A DNA stretch of 64,000 nt, taken from the NCBI GenBank assembly GCA_008828725.1, contig MEHQ01001472.1, positions 375,125-439,124 on the forward strand. The letters run 5' to 3'. The position numbers and the translations under genes were made by a program. The notes below the pieces were generated by a model that saw nothing but the letters and a program-made list of their open reading frames with translations, was not told the DNA's origin and did not search any database. This stretch comes from Saccharina japonica (taxonomy: Eukaryota; Sar; Phaeophyceae; Laminariales; Laminariaceae). This document shows positions 24,804 through 37,429 of the stretch, piece after piece (position 1 is the first letter of the stretch; each line of letters begins with the position of its first letter).

Positions 24804-24965
24804 CCGCTGTCCCTCCATAGTCCCAGTTGCCCGCTTTATCGCATGTGGGGTCGCTTGACACACGTACGAGGACTGGCCAGTGTGGCAGTGTGTAGTGCCG
24901 GTTGCCGCGATAGTGCCGGTATTATTGGCTGGCGCATACCGGCACTATAGAGGGACCACGACCGT
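24804..24965. mobile_element. MITE with GTCCCTC...GAGGGAC ends
   Basis: ~160 bp: left GTCCCTCCATAGTCCCAGTT; right CCGGCACTATAGAGGGACCA. Contains an internal hairpin TAGTGCCGGT / ACCGGCACTA. A second copy, split by another element, is at 58256-58830. Confidence 0.6.
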
Positions 24966-25519
24966 GCGTCGTACACACATCTTCCCTGACCTCGTACACA
25001 CATCTCCCCTGACCGAGAAGCCACGGCTCCTTCGTGTGGCAGGTGCCCAAATCACATACCACCTACACCGGTAGCCCTTTTGCTTGCATCGTGATATACA
25101 GCAGTACATGGCACCTACTACTGTAGTAATAACAGGAAAGCTGGTCCAGGCTAGATTTCTTATTTTAGAATGGGTGCGTTCTAGCCTGTACGAAGTAGCT
25201 TCAGTATAACTACTCCCGAATTTATTAAATACGTATGATATGTTCCTTGTAAATATCAGCCTCTCCTTTCTCTTGTTATTGCTCGTTTTCATATTAGGGT
25301 GCCATGTATTGTATATTTTCGCCATAATTTATGTTTCGTGTGAAACCCCCGCCTCTGTCATTCTTCACTGCCCCGCCCCCCCCGCCCCGCTCCGTTCCGG
25401 CATTGTAGGGATGCGAGGGTCTATGGCTAGACTATACGACAACGGCCATGGCATGACTACCTCCTCCCGAGGGTAAACTGTGGCTGCATATAGGGCTAAG
25501 CCGCCCAGTTCCTCAGTCG

Positions 25520-25750
25520 AGGAGTATACTAATAGTCAGTAATACAGTACTCGTAGTCATAAGGCCCAAGCCTTATTGGGCAGTTCCTTAGTCGAGGAGT
25601 ATAGTATTACTAGTAGTCAGTATTTGTCAGTAATAGCCAGCAATAGTCAGTAGTAGTCAGTAGTCGTCAGTGACAGTCAGTAATTGTCACAAATAGTCAC
25701 AAATAGTCAGTAATGGTCATTACTAGTCAGTAATAGTCAGTCAATAATAT
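25520..25750. repeat. Degenerate 10-bp tandem repeat (TAGTCAGTAA)
   Basis: About 20 imperfect units of TAGTCAGTAA/TAGTCACAAA. Also contains a duplicated GGAGTATA...AGTTCCTTAGTCGAGGAG segment at its start. Confidence 0.8.
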
Positions 25751-26034
25751 TTCGATCAAAAAGGGCTACAAAAGTGCTACATATGTACCCCTGTTGTACG
25801 AGTACATGTTTTGTTCCCTCGTTTTCTTATGGAGAATATCCCCAGAACGTAGACTCCTATCGATTCTCGGATTCTATCAAAGACGCGGCTACATAATAAA
25901 GGTCATCCCAGGGCCAAACAGCTACCACTGTGGACGGACACATATATATAAGGACCGTTTCGTCTTCCTATTTATGCCCAAACGCTCCTTACATTGCAAT
26001 CCAGAGTGGCGCTAAACACCTCGTGCTCGTAGCT

Positions 26035-26275
26035 CCCACGCCTATATTGTAGCGTGGGTACACCCAGTAGTCACAATTCGACCCGAGGCGACGGGCGAAG
26101 AATGTTGCTAAGCCCTTCTCGCGACCAAAAGGCAAGGCACGTACTATAGCGTAGTGGGGTGGGCGAGAAGGGCCTAATATGACATCCCCCGGATCTGGGT
26201 TACGACTATTGATAGGAGGGAGAACGAGCAAGAACAGCGAAGAAAAGAAAAGGGATGAAAAACAAAATGTGCTCC
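26035..26275 (+). mobile_element. SINE fragment
   Basis: Diverged body and tail of the same SINE (GGGTACACCCAGTAGTCACA, then CGGATCTGGGTTACGACTAT, A-rich end). No tRNA head is visible. Confidence 0.55.
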
Positions 26276-26891
26276 TTTTTTTTCATAGGTGTAATAGGCA
26301 GATGCCGGCGCCCGCGCTTATATCGTCATTCACGCATGTGACTTGTCACGCACGCGTTCACGGTGTGATCTCTCGATCTCCAACCGGAAGGCGTTTCCAT
26401 ACGAATGGATATGATTCTGCTCTCACTCTCTTCACCATTACGACTGTACGTACTGCTTTACGTAGTTCGAAGCAGTTTTTGCCCCACGCAGTCACCAAAC
26501 AGATATTATCCTTAAACCAATAATTCGCATATAAGTACGCCAGGATAGATAGAGCAGGAGCTAGAGCACAGTTCTGGACATAGTTCAGGAATGGCGACGT
26601 GGCGATCAAACAGATGATGCCGTTCTAGCTCAAAGCACTTCGTCCCTAAACTCGTGGCAACAAACAGTTAGTGACCGTTGACAACCATCAGAGCTGCGAA
26701 AAGGGCATTTACTCGCAGAAACCGCAGAAATTCCCGCAGAGCTACGTATCACATGTACCATAACTTTCACTACTACTGCAAAACACAAAACAAAAAAAAA
26801 CACACGCACACACAAATCCCAAAAAACAAAAAAAAAACTCCCCCAAAAACGTACGAAGGGAAAGACAGTTCTACAGGGGGCTAAGTCAAGT

Positions 26892-27098
26892 TTAAGCCCG
26901 CCGCCCCTGCTTTTTACTTCGTTTCTTCACCGTCGTCCCCCCATTGAACGTAGCCGTGGTTTTCCACGACTCGTACGGCAGCAGCGGCTCCCGGGCCATC
27001 ACCAGCACGCTCCGCGGCGCCCACACGCGGGCCGCTATCGGATCCGCGCCGGTGGCGCTCACCCAGCCCAGGCCGGCGATTACGACGTCCTCCATCGA
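26892..27098 (-). CDS. Orphan C-terminal exon, YqeH/NOA1/BPG2-like GTPase (partial)
   Basis: A 68-codon open exon on the minus strand, ending in TAA at 26894-26892 and preceded by an AG acceptor after a long ACC-rich tract. It is clearly more GC-rich than its surroundings. The protein contains DVVIAGLGWVSATG, VWAPRSVLV, REPLLPYESWKTT and a basic tail (KKRSKKQGRR). From knowledge of the family, GLGW followed by a beta-rich stretch and a PLLPYE-like motif resembles the C-terminal domain of YqeH-type circularly permuted GTPases (mitochondrial or plastid ribosome assembly). No GTPase G1-G5 motifs were found upstream before SDR-1 begins at 28372. So this is either the last exon of a gene with far exons, a transposed fragment, or a pseudogene. 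The assignment is tentative. Confidence 0.45.
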   Translation of the reverse strand, partial: SMEDVVIAGLGWVSATGADPIAARVWAPRSVLVMAREPLLPYESWKTTATFNGGTTVKKRSKKQGRRA

Positions 27099-27290
27099 CT
27101 GTGATGGTGTTAGTATTGGTGTTGGTGTTGGTGTCGGTGATAGCGTTGGTGGTGTTGGTCGTGGTGGTGGTGGTGGTGGTGGAGGAGGAGAAGGAGAAGG
27201 AGGTGGTGGTGTTGGACGTGGTGGTGGTAAAGGTGGTGGTGGTGTTGATGGTGTTGGCGTTGATATCGGTGGTGGTGCGTATGTTTGTTG
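27099..27290. repeat. GGT/GTT-rich low-complexity tract
   Basis: About 190 bp of imperfect GGT/GTT/GGA triplets on the plus strand. On the minus strand it forms a C/A/T tract ending at the acceptor of the orphan GTPase-like exon. Open frames through it (poly-Gly, poly-Val) are composition artefacts. Confidence 0.85.
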
Positions 27291-27825
27291 TTGCCGTTAT
27301 AGTTTGTTCGATCGGGAAGCCATCATTGAAGAATGGTCGCAGCGGTAAAATGCTTCAGTGGTGGCGGTAGCGGCGCGGGGTACAGGGGGAGAGGGGGCAG
27401 AGAAAGGAATAAATCGGGACATTAAAAAACAAATAGGTTCAGGTGGCAGCCGCCTCGGGCGTTCGGACGAAAAAGGAGGCATAGGAAACGCGGGGGGCGC
27501 GCGGCCATTTACTGCCTAGTCTCTTGGTTTATAGCGGCAACAACATACACCAACACCCTTAAAGCAACAACTGTACAACGAAAATACCATGTACCGACAA
27601 TATTAATCTTATACCGAGGACAGTTTGATCTCAAAATTGCCGAAGCAAAAATACATACCGACGACCGCCCACACGGCTGGATATACAGCGGTCCTGCAGG
27701 TTTCCTGACGAAACGTCACCCCGCCCCTCTCCCCATGTTTATGTCGATGTCGGTGCCATTCGACGAGGGGGGGGAAGGGCCGAAGCATTGTAGCGATGCA
27801 AATACGAGACACACAGCCGTATACA

Positions 27826-27965
27826 GTGGGGAGGAAAAAGCAGGGCCTACTTTGTGACCCCGGATCTGAGTCTAAGTTACGACTATATAGGAAGAAGAGA
27901 GAAAAGAAGGGCGAATATAATCAATGGGATGGGAAAAACGCAAAAACCAAAACAATCACCACGCC
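27826..27965 (+). mobile_element. SINE 3' fragment
   Basis: Only the last ~140 bp of the SINE body (CTACTTTGTGACCCCGGATC, then AATGGGATGGGAAAAACGC). It is 5'-truncated, as is usual for target-primed insertion. Confidence 0.6.
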
Positions 27966-28371
27966 ATCAGATGCGATAGGGGTATCGGGTTATGGCCAAC
28001 GTGTTGACGACTGACGGAACTTGCCGACTCAAGAACTACCCAGCATAGTTTTTTTTTTCTGAATATTGTTCGACATAGATCCTCGTACGTAGGCCTATGG
28101 GCTATATCGTCGGCTTAAGCGTACACGTTTCTTAAAGCCGCATTTTTGGGGGACATATTTGGCTCTTGTAAAATGAGGAGACTCAGAAAATGCCAGGCAC
28201 GCCCCTACCGTACATAAATAGCATGAATCAGATACTTCGTGGGAAAGTTGAGTAGTACGAGCACCCCCCCCCGGCTCTGCGGCCCGTTCGGTTCTGCCAG
28301 GGCCGCACGCGATCAATATGGCTTCGATGTGGTTAATCCGAACATGTTGAATCGTACCTCCTCTACCATTC

Positions 28372-31300
28372 TTAGGCCTTAATGGACCAGCCGCCATCCA
28401 TGATATACACGGAGCCGGTGACCATCGCAGCGTCGTCGGAGGCCAGGAACATCACCAACTTGGCAACCTGTAGAGCACACGGAATGTGAAAGGCGGGCTA
28501 ATTTTGACGAGGTGATACACCTAGGACAATCCGTGGTATGGTAATGTTATGAAGGGTAATTCGGCGGACCAGATGAAAACAAGATGGAGGGAAAGAAGGA
28601 AGACAAAAGCAGGCAAGCTCCACCGCGGCATGTCAAATTCATTCAAGCGGCACGACGTGCCGAAACAGGGCAAGTTACCCTTTACAGCACCCCTGCTACA
28701 GCTAAGTATAGTGTCCGGGAGGGTCCCATCAAGAAACTTGCAACAAAACCCCGTCCCATTATTTTCCCACCGACGATTATTTGCCGTACCGTAGACGGGC
28801 GGCAGTGCAGCAAGCGAGGCAAGGCCTGAACCTACCAACATACTGGCCCGTGACATATTATCCAGCTAGGTCATACCCAACGGTATAGGCAGTCACAGCT
28901 ACAAGGGTTTTCTACTCCCTAGTGGGGAAATACAGAACGTGTGCCTCCCGCCAATGTTGGCATGTACTTATTCCTCTGCTGGGTGTGCATGTGCTGGAAG
29001 TTGTTGATCATATCACACAAAAACACCAACAAACTCGAGCCTCGTTTAAATTCAGCCTACGACCCCAAGTTTGGCATGCAGCCAACCCGCCAAATCAATG
29101 TAGCCTCATCCTACGGAGTTATTGAAGTAAGATCGGCTCGTATCTTACCTCCTCGGGTTCGGTGACGCGTTTGATGAGCTGCGAGCTTTGAACGCTCATG
29201 TTGATGAGTTCGCGAGGTATGATCGCCAGAAGGGGTGTTTCCACGTGCCCCGGTGCCACGGAGTTAACGCGCACTCCAAACTCAGCACCCTGCCAAAACA
29301 CCACCCCATCAAAGCATTCGGTCGATCACGCGAGTTTTCTGGGTCGTTAAGGTAGAGGCCAACTTCTACCAAGCGTGCGAAGTGTTATACTAGGCTCAGC
29401 TGTCGTGTGATCGGGTCAACGCTCCCTCTATGGTAGGCCGTGCTGTCGCAACCTGACTGGAATTCGCTACTAGAAGACATGTTCCGCCCTGTGCCCTTTT
29501 TGGAAACCCAAACGTACAGTATTGTGCCTGTTTCAATATCAAAGACAATGGATACCGACAGTACTACAGTATATTTTCTCTCTCTTTTAGTGGAGTGGGT
29601 ATGCTGTGCATCTTGGGCTGCGCATATGCATGGGGAGCTGTGAGGTATAACCGAAACAGCAGCCGTTTTGCAGCCACCAAGGCCTAGCCCCGTCCAAGCA
29701 GCAGCTAACGCGATACAATGGCCGCTGCCAGTTGCTGCTGTGTTATTTCTTGAGCCACGTTAATGAAACCCTGTTCGCTACGCGCTGTTCCCATATGACG
29801 GTTTCTTGCATGTCGACCCGTGTTCAAGAGCGAGGGCCCACCGACCCCGGCCGTCCGTCCTGATCGGATAGCCGATGCGTGCCGCGTTAGGGGCAGCACA
29901 TTTCGGCCACATGAAATATGGCTGGCTACTACTGACTACAGTAGGGGTCCGCTAGTAAGGCGGTGGGGTGCTATGCAGAGCAATATAACCACCTTGTAGA
30001 GGGAGGCCGCCTTATCCATTCCAGGTTACGAGTGCGATTCCCCAGTCGCGGCAAGCGATTCTGACCGCCTTATGTTGGGATACCGCCTTACTCAGATCGC
30101 CTTATTGGAGGGACCTCTACTACTGTATCACTGACTCTTGCGGTAGCATGCGTGTCGGACTGACCTCGATCGCGGCGTACTTCATGAGCATGTCGGCGCC
30201 CGCCTTCGTGGCTGCGTACACGCCGATACCGTGCATCTCCGGAAGACTGGGAATACGCGACCCAGCACTTGAGGTGTTCACGATGATCGAGCCCTTGTCC
30301 CCGCACTTCGCCATAGCAGGAATCTTCAGGGAAAAGGCAGGTAAAGTTTTGCAGGCATGTGTGGATAAGGAGTACAGTAGGTAGGGTTGCTGTAGTACTA
30401 GAGGTAAAAGACGGACTGGCAGTGGCTCGAGCTGCGACCCCTCTAAGTAAGGTTGGTGTCACGTTCTCCCGACTCTTCGTGTAATCAGAAGGACGAGGCA
30501 GCGAGAGAGGGAGTTGAGCAAGCTTATCGATGGCCCCCCGGCGAAGCGATGGCAGGCAAATGAAATCCGTGATCAACGCCATCAGGCCAGTAGTAGGATA
30601 AGCGCAAACCCCGCTGATGCCGCATCACTCTGATTTTAAACAATTGACTGGATGAGTGTAGTGTATAACCAGTGGAGCAGCCGTGCAGATGCCGCTGTAT
30701 AGTGAGTACACGGTATGATTATCAATGCAGAAGCAACGCGACGCCAACTGCGAATGGTAGGACCTATATAGTGCTATGCGCGACCACCGTATAACAAACG
30801 GCCTTTCGCAACATACACCAATTATTATTATGAACCGGGAAAATAATGTATAGCACCTGTGTCGCACTGAGGCTTCTCACTTGAGGAGTTGTATACGCCG
30901 CCCGAAAACCAATCCTGATATATGTTTTTCAAGCTAATCTTGGTACACAACACCACCGGGTATAGGAATCTAACGGAACATTATAGGTCGTATCCGTTCT
31001 ACGATAGAAGTACAGAAGCGGCGCTTTTCGGCTTAATTCAAATTGTGACTGACGGTCGCGCCTTCGCAACCTGGGGTTAGCTGCTGTAACCAAACAGCAC
31101 CAAGCCGCCAGGATTGGAAACGAACGATCCCTATTTTTGGTTTAACTCGCAACTAACTCATGAGCACATGCACGGAGCATGCCGTACCTGGTACTTGAAG
31201 CAGAAGACGAGCGACTTGAAGTTCACGTCCACCATCTTGCTCGTCTGCTCATCGGTGATGTCGGCGAATGTGCCCGCCTCGATGGTTCCCGCGTTGTTGA

Positions 31301-34300
31301 AGGCCACGTGCAACCCTCCGAACTTCTCCACCGCTGCATCCACCATACGCTTGCAATCGTCTTCCTAAACGTTGCAAGATTCAGGAAACGTAGATGAAAG
31401 TGCCCAGTACACGCGATCTCGATGGAATTTTCAAAACCCAGACATGGCAATACCTTATAAGGTGCACGTCAAGGGCAAGAAATTATCACGTCTTCTTATT
31501 TGTATGCACCAGCACAAGCTACGAACCCACCAGCATCTCACAGAACGGCATGCTCAAAAGCAGTGCTTCCTTCGCTAGCACCCATCATCCAGCGAACAAG
31601 TGCCATTATGTTTTTCAGTCAACCGCGTAAACAAGTTCACCCTGTGGACATCGGGTCGCGCCTAAGGTACCCGACGACATCAAACTGGACAACTTCGGGT
31701 ACACGTCAGGTCGCGCCTTCAGTAAAGCTGCATTTGCGCTACGAACTAGCACTTGGTGTTGCATGGTGGAAGACGTCGAGGTGACGCTTGTTACGGTAGA
31801 AGCATGTAGCACATACCCGGGCTTTCTCAGGCTCCTTCGCTTGAGGGGCTCGTCATATCCAACAATACCTCACGCAACAACCTACTTTGACAAAACAGGT
31901 ACGGAAAGCTCTATACGCGTCGTGCATACAACATGTTTTCCTTTTTTTTGGTTTGGTGCCTCTTGGCTTTGGTTCTTCCTGGGGATGCGTATGATTGACC
32001 AGCGTTGAAGCTCGAGTCGCACATTTTGTCAGATGGCAAACCGCAAGAAATTTCATGCACAATCCCATAGGCTCGTACTTTTAGTTCTACAGGAAGGTAT
32101 CTACCGGACGATTTGGTCAAGTGTACATCGGGGTCCAAAAGCATTTGACAGGCGCATGAGGTGAAGAGTTCCCCGTCAATGTGATGCCTACCAGCTACCA
32201 TATGTCGGACTCATGCCATGGCAGTAGGGGTTGAACGTTTCGGCTCACTATTTTCCGACCTGTGGGGCTTCTCAAAAGTGAGCATATTTGTATTAGTATG
32301 TTACTTTGACTGCTATAAATACCGTGATGGTGTTGGGACTACAGTAGTAGCGCATATAAACGCTAGTCTGGTTGCGCGTACAAGCATCTTCGACATCACG
32401 GTTCGCGGGTGACATATATACGAGGTACGGAGTTTCTCATATCTTGAGCTCGTCCTCCGATGCCCCTGGATTAATGGTTGCATATGTGCCTGCCACTGTT
32501 GTCATAGTAGGTCTCAAAATGGTACTCGAACTCTATTTGTGTTTGTATCATGACTCCATCCGTATTACCGCCGCCATTGCGCACGACTGAATATGTTATC
32601 CCATTTACATTTTGTTTTTCTTCAAGTATCAAGTTTTTACACCGTAAGCGCTCTTCTATCTGGCCAATTTCATCAGGGGGGCGTATTAGAAAATGGACGT
32701 TGAGATCCATGCGTATCTATTTGATGTGCAGTCACTGCGCAAGGATGCAAATGCACGAGTATCTTAGTTTGGATGTTCGGGTGAACGCAATGTGCGGACA
32801 GATTACAAGTATGTCTTACTCGTAGTGCGGTCCATTGTGTGTACAATACATCACCATCAGTAACGACGCTGAGAACGTTGCTATCTAACACATCACCAGC
32901 AGTAACGACGCTGAGAACGTTGCTAAAACGTTGCTCCAACGTTGTAGAGAGCAATGCAAGGACGGAATAGTACGGGCTACGGTAGAGTATAGCTTTCCGT
33001 AGCATGGGCATTGCGCCGAGATGGTCAGGTGCAGGCATCTCCCACCTCCGTCACTGCACCCCCCCTCCTATTTTCTCTTCTCCTTTCCTCTTGATCTCTC
33101 AGGTCATTTTTTTTCACAAGTGATCTTCGCAGAAAGTGCAATGCCACCCCTGCCATCTCTCTTTACAAAGACAGAGCCTCGACACGTATCATTATTTCTT
33201 TTATCAGCTTCATGCTCGTCTCGTGGACTTTCATTTCTCGATCTAGAGGTACATATAATCACATGTACTACTACTGCTGTACAGCAAATCGAATAGAGGC
33301 ATGCCGTTTCCTGCAGTGTGTCATAGGCTACGGTAGACTCCAAAAGGTATTTGGATTCATGTATCTTGCCATGGACAACAACAGCGCTTGCCGCGCAAAA
33401 TATTGGTCTACACTACTGCATACTTTGGTACTTACAGTGAGCAATATCATCAATTCTTCGATTGCCTCACGTCAATCAAAGGTGCGCATGCGTTCGGACT
33501 GCGTTGGGGTGTTACGCCACACCAGCGGGGATATAGAAGCACTGTCGTCATACATCCTTTCACACCTGCACACAAAACCAGGGAACTTAACACGCTGTAC
33601 TGTAGATATCGTCTGAAAAAACGTTACTAGGACCCGGTCTACAACCTGCGGCTACGTCTGCCAACGTTTTTACCTTTGAAACGTCGCCCACCACAACGAC
33701 GGCTTCCCCCCCCGCAGAGTTGATCTCCTCGGCGACGGCCTGTAGCTTGTCCTCTGTTCTGGCTGACAATACCACCTGGCACCAATTGCGGAGGTTGCAG
33801 GGCCGAGAGGTAATTCTAACGCATCTCCTTCGGTGTATGCATAACCTACAGTACTGCTCTAACTGATAGCAGGCAGATAATACAGCGGTGTGTGCGTGAC
33901 GGATTGAGGTTAATTTCATAATGGCAATCAGCCGCTAAGCAGCTGTGCAAAAACCAAAAACAGAAACGATTATTCGGGATCGGGAACCGATATAAGGAGA
34001 ACCTGCAGTTTGCTGTTTTAGAGAGAATTCGGCGTTGTGGTTCGTATTATTTGGCTGAGTACGTACGTAGCTCACCCTGACAGCGGCAACGGACATTGTT
34101 TCCATTGTTTGGTTGATCGCACTTGTGGGAGTACCAAGTGGATACCGCACGGAACAGTGCCGGTAGACTGGTAGAACACGCGAACAGACAGGGCTGTTGC
34201 TTGCAACTGGACAGCGGTCGTTCGCTGGGCCAGGTTTTTCGTGATTTCTCGTGGTTCTTGAGTTCCATCGTTGTTACTGGGCCAGACATATCGTGATTAC

Positions 34301-36692
34301 TCATCATTCTTGAGCTTCATCGGTATTAGGGGAGTTGCCAAGCCCCGGGGCCGGATGTGGCAAAGGCGGTGTGGGCGGTGAGGGCGGAGACACCAACACC
34401 GTGCATCATACCAGTATGTTCTGCGCTGCGTATACAAAAACCCCAAGAGTTACACTCCGTAGATTTGCATTGATTGTCTAATGTTAAAAACGTAGTGTTG
34501 GATAGATACAAATGTTTCGTTTATGTGTTTAACGCGGCCTGCCCCCTGAAGTTGATCGACCGAGCTGGTCGATTTCGTTGGAACCCATCCCGGGGAAGAT
34601 GACTATATGACACAGCTGAACAGAGACGCGTGCTGCGATAGAGGCAAATCACTTTTTTAACCCAAAAGTGCTTCTGACTGTCCGAGGTTGTTTTCATAAT
34701 AGTGTTACGCGCAGGGTGGGGGTGGATGCAATTAATGAACCGATGGCTTGAGCTACATTAGGTAAAGTGTTTTCATGTATTACTGCCTGTAGTGAGGGCG
34801 AATATGTACTCGAACTCGAACACTTTAAGTTTTTGGTACCACGTACAACTAACTAATTAATGAGTTTTGGAGTACTGCTGAAGTGCGGATGAAGTAATTT
34901 TGCCAGCTCGTAGAGGGAAGTGATACCGTCGGAATACCAACAAGCATTAATAGCTATACTTTTTTTTTCGGGTTATAACTACGTAGGAGTAGGCAATGGG
35001 ATTGGTCCTCGGGTTGTATTTACTTCCAGCTTATCTCAAGAGCAGTATTTTGGTGAGATATATAGAGCTCCTATACTATAATCAAGTGGTTATCATAACA
35101 TAAAAAAGAACGTCATTCTATACCCCCCCTGCCATGGCATGCGTCCAAACAGGGTGGGCTATGTAATATAGTACGTAGCCACATTTATTGACGACAGCAG
35201 AAATTCAAAAAAATATGTAGCAACGTGTAAGGCTAAAGCTCAACAGCACCCCAGACATGGAATCCGGTTTATCATGTGGATGCCCTGCGCTAGATGCGAT
35301 CAACAGCAGTATAGTAGTGCCGGTATAGCACTTTGGGCCTAATCATAAGGACCGCTTAAACATTAAACATGTACATCAAGCGGTCCTTATGTTTACGCCC
35401 GAAGCGGTACACTTCAACATCATACGAGTGCGTGCATACAAAAACTTCGAGCCAATTACGTAGCAGCGAGCGGAAGGTATACATACACTATAGGTGCACC
35501 CCGAAATGCGTGTACTTTGGTATCGGCGCCTGACCAGTGTTGGGCGCTTTCGGTGTAACGTATAATACATTCATACATATGTACGTAGCCGCACAGCGCG
35601 CGCGTGCCATATTGATGGGGCTTCTCAAAGGGACGGGCCCCATCAAACATTTGCTTCTATATGTATATACACGACTCGTATACCTTGTATACTACTGCTG
35701 TCTATACCACCCCTATCATACTACGGACCAAAGTAGTCTTGTATGCATATACGTACAGCAGTACTATTATATGAATGCTACAGTTTTGGTACGAAGTTAG
35801 GAAGGCGGATGCATCCCACCGTAAGAGTTTCACGTGATTATATTATACTATAGTATGGGCTACATGTTTTATGATCGGTTGAGCTTCTCAAGTGAGTAGT
35901 TTCCTGCTGAAAATAATACGTTTGCCCGCGGCTGTTGGTTTCAGGACTCTGTCTGGCTCTTACAAAGTAAAGCTACGTACTGTAGTTGTGGTGAGGTTGC
36001 ACGAACAACCTTACTTCAAAGCAAAGATTCGGCTGAAATACTGAGCTACTCCCCATGTTGCGAGGAGCGCAGAAAACATACCGCCACCTCTACCGCCGCG
36101 GCATTGTGTGTTCGAAGGGCTGCTGCCCCCCCCCCCCCCCTCCCCCTCGATTTCTCGCTTGAGAAAGAGCGTCTTGTTTACTACTGCAACTAATACTATA
36201 GCAGTGCAGTAGAGCAGTGATACTCGTAGTGCCGATAACTTTAAGATGATCGCATCGGGATTTATGAGTTCCATCAAAATTCCACTCTGCTCTGACGTGC
36301 TCACTTTCTGCTGCTGCATATGATATGTATACAGTAGTAATAGTAGTAGGTGCAGTATGTCTCGCGCTGCGGTTCAGAAGTCGATGTGTTATCCGGTACA
36401 GTTAACTATGGATTGCACGATACGGCATTATACTGCTGCAATGCTGATTAAACAAATAACACAAAATACGAAACAAATGCTACCACGTACTGTAGTCTAA
36501 TACTCTACAGTACCATACCGGCGGGTAGCTCTGAGCGAAAACTCTCCCCATTTTGCACTCCCTGTAGATATGTATGTAAGGGGTACTTCATACCTCTGCC
36601 CCTTCCTTGGCGAAGGCGATCGCTGTAGCCTTCCCGATGCCTGTCGACGCCCCAGTCACGAGCGCCACCTTTCCTTCTAGCGTGCCAGCCAT
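28372..36692 (-). CDS. Classical short-chain dehydrogenase/reductase SDR-1, 6 exons
   Basis: Complete 257-residue SDR with a Rossmann fold, presumably an NAD(P)(H)-dependent oxidoreductase of unknown substrate. Exons on the minus strand: 36692-36594, 33775-33674, 31364-31188, 30323-30165, 29289-29149, 28467-28372. All five introns are GT/AG, all are phase 0, and they measure 2818, 2309, 864, 875 and 681 bp. Start is the ATG at 36692-36690; stop is TAA. Seen in the protein: cofactor loop TGASTGIG (13-20), Arg after strand beta-2 (LSAR), which in this family favours NADP(H) (inference), NNAG (90-93), active site Y162-x3-K166 preceded by a Ser pair at 144-145, PGHVETP near 192, and the FabG-like ending DGGW. 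The protein begins at beta-1, so no targeting peptide is visible and a cytosolic location is inferred. Length is normal for the family. A 3-oxoacyl-ACP-reductase-like or sugar/alcohol dehydrogenase role is possible; the sequence does not decide. Introns carry MITEs. Confidence 0.93.
29937..30127. mobile_element. TA-CAGTA-ended MITE in SDR-1 intron 4
   Basis: 191 bp between TACAGTA (29937-29943) and TACTGTA (30121-30127). Inverted ends include GGGGTCC...AAGGCGG at the left and CGCCTTATTGGAGGGACCTC at the right. It overlaps no exon; the 4th exon ends at 30165, about 40 bp away. Confidence 0.65.
32848..32935. repeat. 40-bp tandem duplication
   Basis: ACATCACCATCAGTAACGAC and ACATCACCAGCAGTAACGAC each continue into GCTGAGAACGTTGCT. 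In SDR-1 intron 2. Confidence 0.75.
33016..33193. repeat. Half copy of foldback element A
   Basis: In intron 2 of SDR-1. Matches the loop and right arm of the 2867-3174 foldback (CAGGCATCTCCCACCTCCGT, then TTTTCACAAGTGATCTTCGC, ending ACAGAGCCTCGACACGTATC). The left arm is missing. Confidence 0.6.
33967..34300. repeat. Dispersed repeat D, copy in SDR-1 intron 1
   Basis: About 300 bp with high similarity to 52511-52800: shared GGATACCGCACGGAACAG, GACTGGTAGAACACGCGAAC and AACTGGACAGCGGTCG. The copies sit in different introns of the two paralogues, so this is an interspersed repeat and not a conserved intron. Confidence 0.7.
35350..35400. repeat. Perfect 14-bp stem hairpin
   Basis: CATAAGGACCGCTT and AAGCGGTCCTTATG flank a ~20-bp AT-rich loop. 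A related but imperfect sequence is near 40495-40560. Likely a small MITE core. Confidence 0.6.
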
Positions 36693-36959
36693 TTTTCGTG
36701 AAGAGTTAACGAGAACGATGTGCAGTGGATGTCAAAGGTCACACTTCCCCACCAGCAGGTTGCCAATTAACGTACGATGGAGAAATGGAGCAAGGACAAA
36801 AGAAAAAAAGGTCACTTTGCCACGGGGTGGTGCGAAGGAGAGATAATAATGCACATGGGGTTTCGATTGGAGCTGGGGATGGGGGGGGCGGGGCCGAAGT
36901 AGAACACAGAGTCCCCCTGTGGGGCTTGCTATGGAGGATAAGGAACAATACCTACATGG

Positions 36960-37260
36960 TTGTTGTGGACAACATTTCGTTTTTGTTCGGTCGGAATATT
37001 TTATATGACCGTTGCGTGTCGGACTTGGTGTCGGCTCGGGCCTATGGGCTGGTATGACCCTTTGTTTGGAGGGTCATAGCCCAAAGGTTCGGACTGTCAG
37101 CATACTATGCATGAGTCTTTTAGCCGTTTGTCTTTCTGGGCTTGTGAGCACACGAGGGCATTCCTGCCTACGACTAGAGTACTGATATGGGGAGCGATAC
37201 AACAACAATGAAATACTTGAAACCAATCTCGCGTGAGGCTAAGGGACACTCTAGAGGAGA
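36960..37260. repeat. Dispersed repeat E, copy 1
   Basis: Shares TTCGGTC..., GACTTGGTGTCGGCTCGGGC, CTGGGCTTG and AAATACTTGAAACCAATCTC with 39660-39870. Copy 1 holds an extra ~50-bp hairpin (ATGACCCTTTGTTTGGAGGGTCAT region, 37056-37079). Upstream of SDR-1. Confidence 0.6.
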
Positions 37261-37429
37261 CTCAGTCTGATTCCTCATGGACGACGAAGGTGGTGATTTT
37301 CGAGCTCTATTATTGAAGTAGGGCCACATGCTCTCAAGGAAGCCGGAGAATGAAAGCGTAGACGCCGCGAAGCGTTGCAAATCTCGTAAGGGAGAATCAC
37401 GACGCGTTACAACTTTTCGGAGATCAACT

